Assembly: GCA_031279895.1 (NCBI GenBank)
Contig: JAITHR010000030.1
Coordinates: 1 to 7,626 of the forward strand
Direction: 5' to 3'
Origin: Spirochaetaceae bacterium
GTDB taxonomy: Bacteria > Spirochaetota > Spirochaetia > Treponematales > Breznakiellaceae
DNA length: 7,626 nt
The notes beneath the pieces were generated by a model, which saw nothing but the letters and a program-made list of their open reading frames with translations, did no database searches and had not been told where the DNA came from. Position numbers and translations under genes: made by a program. Position 1 is the stretch's first letter. Each line of letters begins with the position of its first letter. Of this stretch, positions 1 to 4,899 are shown in pieces.

Positions 1-323
1 TCGTCCGGCGGATCGAGCCCGATTTCCGTCCACTCGGTCTTGGTGAGGGGCGGCATATTGAGCCAGTGATCCTTGATGTACGTCATGGTGTTTTCGAGTT
101 TGCCGAAGGTCTCGTTCATCCTCGCGGTGACGACCTTGCTGCGGTTTTCGGGCGTGGCCTGCCTGAAAGACGCTTCGGCTTCCATGAGATCGTCGGTGAG
201 CTTCTGGAGATACGCGGTGTCCATGCCGGTCTTCGCCGCGAGAAGCGGAAGTTTGGCGTTCCACGTCCACGCAAGGGCAAGTACGGCCTCCCTGGTGTCT
301 CCAAGCCAGTATTTGTTACCCAT
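1..323 (-). CDS. Partial hypothetical protein (5' end present, runs off left edge)
   Basis: An open frame of 107 codons runs from an ATG at 323 down to position 1 without a stop, so the C-terminus lies outside the window. The start is well supported: AAGGAGG (330-336) sits 6 nt upstream. The protein begins MGNKYWLGDTREAVLALAW and looks soluble and helical, with no signal peptide or membrane segment. It has a Trp-rich N-terminus, a middle segment around residues 33-75 rich in Ala, Glu and Lys, and a segment near residues 92-107 (LTKTEWTEIGLDPPD). The overall pattern (short N-terminal helix, a 'T..NR' stretch, then 'LT..(D/E)...(I/L)GL..PD') reminds me of uncharacterised proteins common in host-associated Treponema, some followed by a fibronectin III-like C-terminal half. 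That link is from memory. No function can be assigned. Opposite-strand frames here are shadows. Confidence 0.78.
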   Translation of the reverse strand, partial: MGNKYWLGDTREAVLALAWTWNAKLPLLAAKTGMDTAYLQKLTDDLMEAEASFRQATPENRSKVVTARMNETFGKLENTMTYIKDHWLNMPPLTKTEWTEIGLDPPD

Positions 324-329
324 GAAGGG

Positions 330-336
330 CCTCCTT
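330..336 (-). promoter_or_regulatory. Strong Shine-Dalgarno for the left-edge gene
   Basis: On the minus strand AAGGAGG lies 6 nt before the ATG at 323. This is a near-perfect anti-16S match at good spacing and fixes the start of the left-edge gene. No equally clear sigma-70 promoter is visible; the AT-rich TTTATATACC at 383-392 (minus strand) could serve as a -10 region but lacks a good -35. Confidence 0.8.
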
Positions 337-351
337 TTTACCGGTAAATCC

Positions 352-382
352 GGTGTTTTGGGGTGTTTTGGGGGTGTTTTGG
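352..382 (+). repeat. G-rich 10-11 bp repeat with G-quadruplex potential
   Basis: GGTGTTTT occurs at 352-359, 362-369 and 373-380, with a related CCGTGTTTT at 392-400. Read as G-runs it is GG-TGTTTT-GGGG-TGTTTT-GGGGG-TGTTTT-GG: four runs separated by three identical 6-nt loops. That permits a two-tetrad G-quadruplex on the plus strand, which is the template strand of the left-edge gene. The spacing is also about one helical turn per unit. It lies only 29-60 bp upstream of that gene's start codon, so it falls in its leader or promoter. Folding is an inference. Confidence 0.55.
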
Positions 383-431
383 TATATAAAACCGTGTTTT
401 CGGCGGGGTAATCGGGATGAAAGGGGCGGCT

Positions 432-620
432 GAAAGGTATACCTTTTGTCATAAAAGGTATACCTTTTGCCGTAAAAGGTATACCTTTTGTCGTAAAAGG
501 TATACCGGATGCCGTAAAAGGTATACCTTTTGTCGTAAAAGGTATACCGGATGCCGTAAAAGGTATACCGGATGTCTCAAAAGGTATACCTTTTGTCGTA
601 AAAGGTATACCTTTTAAGCC
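432..620. repeat. Nine-unit 21-bp tandem array built on a 16-bp palindrome
   Basis: Nine units of exactly 21 bp begin at 432, 453, 474, 495, 516, 537, 558, 579 and 600. Each starts with AAAAGGTATACC (first unit GAAAGGTATACC). Four bases follow, TTTT in units 1, 2, 3, 5, 8 and 9 and GGAT in units 4, 6 and 7, then a 5-nt spacer (GTCGT, GCCGT, GTCAT or GTCTC; the last is AAGCC). In units with TTTT the core AAAAGGTATACCTTTT is a perfect 16-bp palindrome, except for one base in unit 1. There are no indels, and 21 bp is two turns of B-DNA, so all palindromes face the same side of the helix. The array lies between the divergent left-edge gene and recQ, 109 bp upstream of the former. Possible roles are a phased operator array, a nucleoid or segregation protein site, or a dispersed repeat of the genome. 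It is not CRISPR (units too short, no unique spacers). Confidence 0.9.
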
Positions 621-734
621 CGCCCCGCGGGGGGTAAAACTGCCCCTCACTCTCAACAATCTGTTAATTTGTAACGACTTACCGCCTCCGCCGCCTCCGC
701 CGTCTCCGCCGTCTCCGACGGTTTCAAACAGCTT
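621..734. other. Intergenic stretch with small palindrome and AT-rich patch
   Basis: I see no gene here. There is a perfect 10-bp palindrome CCCCGCGGGG at 623-632, and an AT-rich patch at about 655-680 that is the only low-GC segment near recQ and might hold a promoter. No confident -35/-10 pair can be read on either strand. The 9-bp repeat at 682-717 is listed separately. Confidence 0.4.
682..717 (+). repeat. Four-copy 9-bp tandem repeat (CCGYCTCCG)
   Basis: CCGCCTCCG at 682-690 and 691-699 is followed by CCGTCTCCG at 700-708 and 709-717, so the first two copies are identical and the last two share a single C-to-T change. The array then breaks at ACGG. Such short GC arrays commonly vary in copy number by replication slippage. 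It lies immediately before the 77-bp direct repeat and outside any gene I can support. Confidence 0.75.
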
Positions 735-811
735 CCTGCGGAGCGCCTCTAAGCAGTCAGCGTCCGCTGTGTCGCGGTATCGGGGCGCTTATAGAACAGC
801 CGGAGGCTGCC
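735..811 (+). repeat. 77-bp imperfect direct repeat, copy A
   Basis: This segment matches 841-917 at a constant offset of 106 bp with no indels. Identical blocks include CCTGCGGAGCGCCT at the left end, CGCGGTATCGGG in the middle, and AACAGCCGGAGGCTGCC at the right end. The centre (about 751-773) has diverged, and near the right end copy A reads TTATAGAAC where copy B reads TTATGGAAC. Neither copy encodes a plausible protein. The right-end block recurs inverted beyond recQ (2623-2644), which suggests a dispersed intergenic repeat family. Confidence 0.85.
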
Positions 812-839
812 TCCGGCGCTGCCGGCGGTTTTATAAGCG
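786..839. repeat. Long inverted repeat / hairpin between the direct repeats
   Basis: CGCTTATA (786-793) pairs perfectly with TATAAGCG (832-839). The stem continues inward as AAC/GTT and GCCGG/CCGGC, interrupted by two single mismatches, giving about 16 paired positions. An alternative compact hairpin within it is GCCGGAGG (799-806), loop CTG, CCTCCGGC (810-817), a perfect 8-bp stem. No T-tract follows, so it is unlikely to be an intrinsic terminator. It could form a cruciform or an RNA hairpin and looks like a REP- or MITE-type palindromic unit. Confidence 0.65.
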
Positions 840-840
840 T

Positions 841-917
841 CCTGCGGAGCGCCTGTAAGCGGTCTTTGCCCGCTTTGCCGCGGTATCGGGAAGCTTATGG
901 AACAGCCGGAGGCTGCC
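841..917 (+). repeat. 77-bp imperfect direct repeat, copy B, abutting recQ
   Basis: This second copy of the 735-811 unit ends 2 bp before the upstream in-frame ATG of recQ at 920. Its terminal GGAGG (908-912) would act as a Shine-Dalgarno 7 nt before that ATG. It also contains an AAGCGG/CCGCTT stem at about 858-876. Bases 895-916 (22 nt) occur again as an exact inverted copy at 2623-2644, on the other side of recQ. Confidence 0.85.
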
Positions 918-1012
918 GTATGGAAAAGAACGAATCGGAATGTGCGCGTCGCGCCGTAACAGGGGAGGGGCGGGTGTACGGCTTTTTTATGGTACCGCCT
1001 CGCGGAGGCATT

Positions 1013-2545
1013 ATGGAGAACGACGGACATAAGGACGCGGCACCGGAGGGCGCGGACCCGCTTGACCGTGCGGCGCTTTCACGGTTTGGCATACCGTACC
1101 TCCTCCCGTATCAGAAGCTCGTTATCGCCGGTATCCTTGAGGCCGCCGAAGAGCTGAACGCGGCGGCGACCGGGGGCGGCGCGGAAGCGCTTCGGGAGGA
1201 TCGGGAGGGGTTGGGGAGGCGCGTCGTGATTTTCCCCACAGGCGCGGGCAAATCCCTCTGTTTCCAGATTCCGGCGCTGTTTCTTGACGGGATTACGCTG
1301 GTTATCTATCCCCTTCTGGCACTCATGGCCGATCAGGCGCGGCGGCTTTCGGAACAGGGGATTCCGTGCGCCCTCCTGCGGGGCGGCCAAAGCGCGGAGG
1401 AGCGGCAGGCGCAATGGGAGAAACTGCGCGCAGGCGGCGTGCGCATCCTCATTGCCAACCCGGAAATCCTTCTGACTCAGGCGGCGCGGAAACAGCTTGC
1501 GACCCTCAGAGTGGCGCACCTTGTCTTTGACGAGGCGCACTGCGTAAGCGAATGGGGGGAGACCTTCCGCCCAAGCTACCTCGCGGTCAGAGAGATAATC
1601 GAGGCTGCCGGCACCGCGCAGGTAAGCGCCTTTACCGCCACCGCGTCGGAGGCCGTGCTGGAGAAGATACGCGCCCGCATCTTCGGCGAAGAAGGCGCCC
1701 GGACCGTTATCGCCAACCCCGACCGCCCGTCTATCGCCTACGCGGCGCTGGGATGCGTCCTTCCGGATCGGGCGGTGCGGGAGGTGCTGGCCGGAAGCGG
1801 GCGTCCGGCGCTCGTGTTCTGCGCTTCCCGAACCGGGACCGAAACCCTTGCCCGCTATCTTCGAAGCGGGACCGGGGACAGGGAAATCCGGTTTTATCAC
1901 GCGGGATTGGAGAAGCGGGAGAAGACCGCCCTTGAAGACTGGTTTTTTCAAAGCCGGCGCGGGGTACTAACCGCTACCTGCGCCTACGGTATGGGCATGG
2001 ACAAGCCGGACATCCGCACGGTTATCCATCGGGACTGCCCGCCTTCGGTGGAGGCCTACCTTCAGGAATCGGGACGCGCCGGACGGGACGGGAACGCGGC
2101 GCGGGCCGTGCTGCTCTTCGGGCCCGACGACCGGCGCCGGCTCGGGCGCGACGGCGCCGGAGATGCGCGGGAGCGCAGGCTCAAACTCATGGAATACGCC
2201 CGAAACACCGGAGAATGCCGGCGCGACGCGCTTCTCCGGCTTTTGGATTACCGGGGAGGGCATGGCGCCCCGCATTATGCGTGCTGCGACGTGTGCGCCG
2301 GCACCGCACGGGCCGGCCACCGCGAGGCCGCGGCGCTTATCCCGTTTTTCCGCCGGAACCGGCGGCGCTATACCATAGCCGAAGCGAGCCGCGTACTGTC
2401 GTCCGGCGGCGCGGCTCCGCTGTTTTCGAGAAACGAGGCGTTCGAAGCCGTACTGGGTCTTCTCGAAACCGGAGAGCTCAAACGCCTCGGCGGTCTTTTC
2501 TGGAAGGATAAGATAATGGTTTCTGGAAAGGAATTTTCTGGATAG
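1013..2545 (+). CDS. recQ: RecQ-family ATP-dependent DNA helicase
   Basis: This is a superfamily 2 helicase, 510 aa from ATG 1013, predicted to unwind DNA 3'-5' during recombinational repair and fork processing. Visible motifs, numbered from this start: motif 0-like FGIPYLLPYQ (25-34), Walker A FPTGAGKS (74-81), DEAH (173-176), SAFTATAS (205-212), motif IV LVFCASRTGT (267-276), motif V YGMGMDKPD (325-333) and motif VI QESGRAGRDG (351-360). A RecQ zinc module follows, with C402 and then CCDVC (424-428). The last ~70 residues look like a small winged helix; there is no room for an HRDC domain, so it is shorter than E. coli RecQ (about 610 aa). Start choice is uncertain. ATG 1013 has GGAGG 4 nt upstream, while the in-frame ATG 920 (541 aa) has GGAGG 7 nt upstream, inside repeat copy B. 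I prefer 1013 because the extra codons have weaker GC bias at third positions. Confidence 0.93.
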   Translation: MENDGHKDAAPEGADPLDRAALSRFGIPYLLPYQKLVIAGILEAAEELNAAATGGGAEALREDREGLGRRVVIFPTGAGKSLCFQIPALFLDGITLVIYPLLALMADQARRLSEQGIPCALLRGGQSAEERQAQWEKLRAGGVRILIANPEILLTQAARKQLATLRVAHLVFDEAHCVSEWGETFRPSYLAVREIIEAAGTAQVSAFTATASEAVLEKIRARIFGEEGARTVIANPDRPSIAYAALGCVLPDRAVREVLAGSGRPALVFCASRTGTETLARYLRSGTGDREIRFYHAGLEKREKTALEDWFFQSRRGVLTATCAYGMGMDKPDIRTVIHRDCPPSVEAYLQESGRAGRDGNAARAVLLFGPDDRRRLGRDGAGDARERRLKLMEYARNTGECRRDALLRLLDYRGGHGAPHYACCDVCAGTARAGHREAAALIPFFRRNRRRYTIAEASRVLSSGGAAPLFSRNEAFEAVLGLLETGELKRLGGLFWKDKIMVSGKEFSG

Positions 2546-2549
2546 GGAA

Positions 2550-2604
2550 AAGGAAAAAGAAAAAGAAAAAAGAAAAGGCGCCCGGAGAATAACCCCCGGA
2601 CGCC
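2550..2604 (-). terminator. Rho-independent terminator of the rubrerythrin gene
   Basis: Read on the minus strand, GGCGTCCGG (2604-2596) pairs with CCGGGCGCC (2585-2577): a 9-bp stem with one U-G wobble and a 10-nt loop. A long T-rich tract interrupted by single Cs (TTTTCTTTTTTCTTTTTC) follows at once. It lies about 90 bp past the rubrerythrin stop at 2694. On the plus strand the same bases are an A/G-rich tract directly after the recQ stop and would not terminate recQ. Confidence 0.8.
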
Positions 2605-2622
2605 CATGCCGGCAGCGCCAGA

Positions 2623-2644
2623 GCAGCCTCCGGCTGTTCCATAA
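2623..2644 (-). repeat. Inverted third copy of the recQ-upstream repeat end
   Basis: These 22 bases are the exact reverse complement of 895-916, and match 790-811 with one difference. The core CAGCC-TCC-GGCTG is itself a small hairpin. Two GCGCCAGAGC direct repeats flank it, at about 2616-2625 and 2654-2663. It sits between the convergent recQ and rubrerythrin genes, so recQ is bracketed by inverted copies of one repeat. Confidence 0.85.
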
Positions 2645-2693
2645 AGCCCGCCGGCGCCAGAGCTACCCGTGCCGCGGCCTCACTGTCCGTCGT

Positions 2694-3236
2694 TTAGCCG
2701 AAATACCGCTTAAGCAGCCCCTTGAAGGCCGAACCGTGGCGGGCTTCGTCCCGGGCCATTTCATGCACCGTGTCATGGACCGCGTCGTAGCCGCGCTCCT
2801 TCGCCCGCTTCGCAAGGTCGGTCTTGCCCCCGCAGGCGCCGTGTTCCGCGTCTACCCGAACCTCAAGGTTGCGCTTGGTGCTGGTGTTGATAACCTCGCC
2901 GAGCAGTTCGGCGAACTTTGCCGCGTGCTCCGCTTCCTCAAAGGCAATGCGCTTGTAGGCTTCGGCGATCTCAGGATACCCCTCGCGATCCGCAACGCGG
3001 CTCATCGCAAGGTACATCCCCACCTCGGAACACTCTCCGGTGAAATTCGCCCGCAGGTCCGTAAGAATATCATCCTCAACGCCCTTCGCGACCCCTACCA
3101 CGTGCTCCGCGGCAAACGCGGCGCCCTGCGCCTGTTCTTTGAACTTCGACGCCGGAGCCTTACAGGTGGGACAGATCTCAGGCGCCTTGTCGCCTTCATG
3201 AACATACCCGCACACAGAACAAACCCATTTCTTCAT
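2694..3236 (-). CDS. rbr: Rubrerythrin with N-terminal rubredoxin domain (reverse rubrerythrin / NADH peroxidase type)
   Basis: This 180-aa cytoplasmic non-haem iron protein is expected to reduce hydrogen peroxide to water with electrons passed from NAD(P)H through a reductase to its rubredoxin centre. Residues 1-35 form the rubredoxin domain, with iron ligands C6, C9 (CSVCGY) and C22, C25 (CPTC). Residues about 55-180 are the four-helix diiron domain, with candidate ligands in GECSE (E68), FEEAEHA (E101, H104) and RDEARHG (E164, H167). The domain order is reversed relative to classical rubrerythrin, as in the clostridial oxygen-induced peroxidases. The start is ATG 3236, with GGAGAG 6 nt upstream; an in-frame TTG at 3254 has no support. 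It is monocistronic, with its own terminator (2550-2604) and candidate promoters in 3314-3414. Its presence points to an anaerobe facing intermittent oxygen. Confidence 0.95.
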   Translation of the reverse strand: MKKWVCSVCGYVHEGDKAPEICPTCKAPASKFKEQAQGAAFAAEHVVGVAKGVEDDILTDLRANFTGECSEVGMYLAMSRVADREGYPEIAEAYKRIAFEEAEHAAKFAELLGEVINTSTKRNLEVRVDAEHGACGGKTDLAKRAKERGYDAVHDTVHEMARDEARHGSAFKGLLKRYFG

Positions 3237-3242
3237 AAAATA

Positions 3243-3248
3243 CTCTCC
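3243..3248 (-). promoter_or_regulatory. Ribosome binding site deciding the rubrerythrin start
   Basis: On the minus strand GGAGAG ends 6 nt before the ATG at 3236. It excludes the upstream in-frame TTG at 3254, which lies on the far side of this site. Confidence 0.8.
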
Positions 3249-3313
3249 GTACAAAACAAAATATATACCAACAGCATACGCCGCGGTTATCTCACGGTTC
3301 TTTCTCTGTTTCC

Positions 3314-3343
3314 AGTATAACGTAGGAACCGCCTCTCAAGCAA
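3314..3343 (-). promoter_or_regulatory. Candidate proximal promoter of the rubrerythrin gene
   Basis: On the minus strand TATACT (3319-3314) is a good -10. A weak -35 TTGCTT lies 18 bp upstream (3343-3338); the better hexamer TTGAGA (3339-3334) is only 14 bp away. The predicted start would leave a leader of about 70 nt before the rubrerythrin ATG. Confidence 0.4.
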
Positions 3344-3379
3344 TGCGCGTTTGCGGGACCGGCCCGCAGTAAGCGTCTT

Positions 3380-3414
3380 GGTATGAGTATACTATACCTC
3401 AGAGAAAACAGCAA
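3380..3414 (-). promoter_or_regulatory. Candidate distal promoter overlapping a near-palindromic operator
   Basis: On the minus strand TTGCTG (3414-3409), 17 bp, TATACT (3391-3386) forms a reasonable sigma-70 promoter reading toward rubrerythrin. The -10 lies inside a near-perfect dyad at 3380-3398 on the plus strand: GGTAT-g-AGTATACT-ATACC, with one extra base in the left arm. A palindrome covering the -10 is a typical repressor position. Candidate regulators would be a peroxide or redox sensor, but the sequence does not match a consensus I can name with confidence. Confidence 0.45.
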
Positions 3415-3449
3415 AGAAAAAGAAAATCACCCGGCACCCCGCGCACCGG
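3413..3449 (-). terminator. Probable rho-independent terminator after the MATE gene
   Basis: On the minus strand CCGGTGC (3449-3443) pairs with GTGCCGG (3437-3431): 7 bp including two G-U wobbles, with a 5-nt loop. GTGA follows, then TTTTCTTTTTCTTT. The stem overlaps the last codons of the MATE gene, and the TGA stop lies between stem and T-tract. The C-interrupted T-tract is like the one after rubrerythrin, which supports the call. Confidence 0.5.
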
Positions 3450-4842
3450 CCCGCACGGTGAGATTGCGGACCCACCGCTCTTTGTTGAGAAAATGACGGG
3501 CAACCATAAGCTTGAAAAAATCCGTAACCTTGAGCGCGGCGAACATTGTTACCGGATTAAGGTCCGTGCAGAGGGCGAGGATAAAACAACCCGGCACGAA
3601 GAGGAGGGTGTTCACCGAAAGGTCCGTATACATACCCATCGCGGCGTCCCCGCCGGCGCGGGAGATGGCGAACATCGCGTTAAGCAGGCACCAGACCGGA
3701 AGGTAGAGGGTAATAACATACACCAGCCCCAGACTTATCCCCCGCGCCGTTTCGGAGAGGTTACTGAACACGAGCGGCACGAGCGCGGTGGCGAGGGCCG
3801 CGCCCAGGACCGCCACCGCGCATCCCGCGGCTACGGAGCCGGACTGTATCCAGCGGGCTTTGGTTTTGGCTTCCTCCAATTTTCCGGCCCCCAGGTTTCC
3901 GCCCACGATAACCGCCACCGCGGTCCAGATCCCCCCGAAGAGCAGAAAGAATATATTGGCCACCGTCAGGCCCGCGGCCATGCCCGCCACCACTTCGGCG
4001 CCGCCCCTGCCGTTATACAGCGCCACCAGAATAGTCTCCGAGCTTATCCACGACGCTTCGGACACGAAAATCATAATCGATTTGCCGAAAATCTCTTTAA
4101 TGAGCCGCCTGTCTACCTGCGCTATCCTGCGGAACCCCACGAAGAAGGGGGTTTTGTTTTTATACGCATAGCACAGGAACAACCCAAGCTCGAACACCCG
4201 TGCGATAATCGTGGCTATCGCGGCGCCGGAGACTTCGAGGCGGGGGGATCCCATGTTGCCGTAGATGAGCGCCCAGTTGCCGCCGGTGTTTACGAGCGTG
4301 GCCGCTGCGGAGATCATAAGCGGCACTTTCGGAAGCCCGATCTCCCGAAACGCGGTGCCGATAGCGGTGGAGAGCGCCGTCGGGAGGAGGGTAAAGGCGG
4401 TAAGCCTGAGATACCGGGCGCCTTCGGCGATGATTTCGGACCGGACGTCGTTCCCCATGGTCATAAGGCCCAGCATCTTTTCCGGAATAGTCCAACAGAG
4501 GGCGCCGTAGACGAGAGCCGCGAGGGAGGAGAAGATAACCTTGAAGCGGTAGGCGTGCCGCATCCCTTCGGCGTCGCCGGCGCCCTTAAACTGGGCGAGG
4601 TAGATGCCGCCGGCGCTGCAAACCGTATTTATCGCTACTACATGGATGAAATTTATCTGGTTCGCCACGTTTACCGACGCCATTTTGAGGTCTCCCAGTC
4701 CGGCGACCATGAAGTTGTCAATAAGGGAAACCATACTCATAATGAGCTGCTGGAGCATCACGGGGAGCGCGATATTCAGAGCTTCGCGGTAAAAACACAC
4801 GGGGCCGAAACGTTTATAAGCCATATATACAATATTACTCAC
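3427..4842 (-). CDS. MATE family multidrug/toxin efflux transporter
   Basis: This is a 471-aa inner-membrane protein with about 12 hydrophobic helices in two pseudo-repeated halves, as usual for MATE exporters (450-480 aa), which expel cationic compounds in exchange for Na+ or H+. Family-like segments are the N-terminal FYREALNIALPVMLQQ (17-32) and MVSLIDNFMVAGLG (37-50), GGNWALIYGNMG (187-198), VSGAAIATIIAR (204-215), VGGNLGAGKLEEAK (313-326) and AISRAGGDA (392-400). The substrate cannot be read from sequence. The start is a GTG at 4842 with weak SD-like GGGCGGT upstream; ATG at 4824 (codon 7) is a real alternative and would lose nothing conserved. It is 57 nt downstream of priA on the same strand with no evident promoter between, so it is probably the last gene of the udg-priA-MATE unit. 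The 555-aa plus-strand frame across it is a shadow. Confidence 0.92.
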   Translation of the reverse strand: MSNIVYMAYKRFGPVCFYREALNIALPVMLQQLIMSMVSLIDNFMVAGLGDLKMASVNVANQINFIHVVAINTVCSAGGIYLAQFKGAGDAEGMRHAYRFKVIFSSLAALVYGALCWTIPEKMLGLMTMGNDVRSEIIAEGARYLRLTAFTLLPTALSTAIGTAFREIGLPKVPLMISAAATLVNTGGNWALIYGNMGSPRLEVSGAAIATIIARVFELGLFLCYAYKNKTPFFVGFRRIAQVDRRLIKEIFGKSIMIFVSEASWISSETILVALYNGRGGAEVVAGMAAGLTVANIFFLLFGGIWTAVAVIVGGNLGAGKLEEAKTKARWIQSGSVAAGCAVAVLGAALATALVPLVFSNLSETARGISLGLVYVITLYLPVWCLLNAMFAISRAGGDAAMGMYTDLSVNTLLFVPGCFILALCTDLNPVTMFAALKVTDFFKLMVARHFLNKERWVRNLTVRAGARGAG

Positions 4843-4899
4843 ATACCGCCCGGCGCGGCCACTATCCGCGCCCGGAGGCGGGGCCGCACGGGGCAGCGC

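Noticed and set aside
417..617. 66-codon plus-strand frame encoding KRYTFCR repeats as a small protein gene
   Set aside because: The frame exists only because the 21-bp repeat is a multiple of three and lacks stops in most frames. There is no good ribosome binding site before the ATG and no non-repetitive domain.
432..620. CRISPR array
   Set aside because: The repeat period is 21 bp with only about 5-9 variable bases, far too short for repeat plus unique spacer, and there are no cas genes nearby.
623..632. CCCCGCGGGG palindrome as a terminator stem
   Set aside because: There is no loop and no T-tract on either strand, so it does not meet the form of an intrinsic terminator.
866..919. TTG start for recQ at 866
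   Set aside because: A rare start codon inside repeat copy B without a suitable ribosome binding site; both ATG 920 and ATG 1013 are better.
1079..1951. 290-aa minus-strand frame inside recQ
   Set aside because: It has no motifs and overlaps the conserved RecQ helicase motifs completely.
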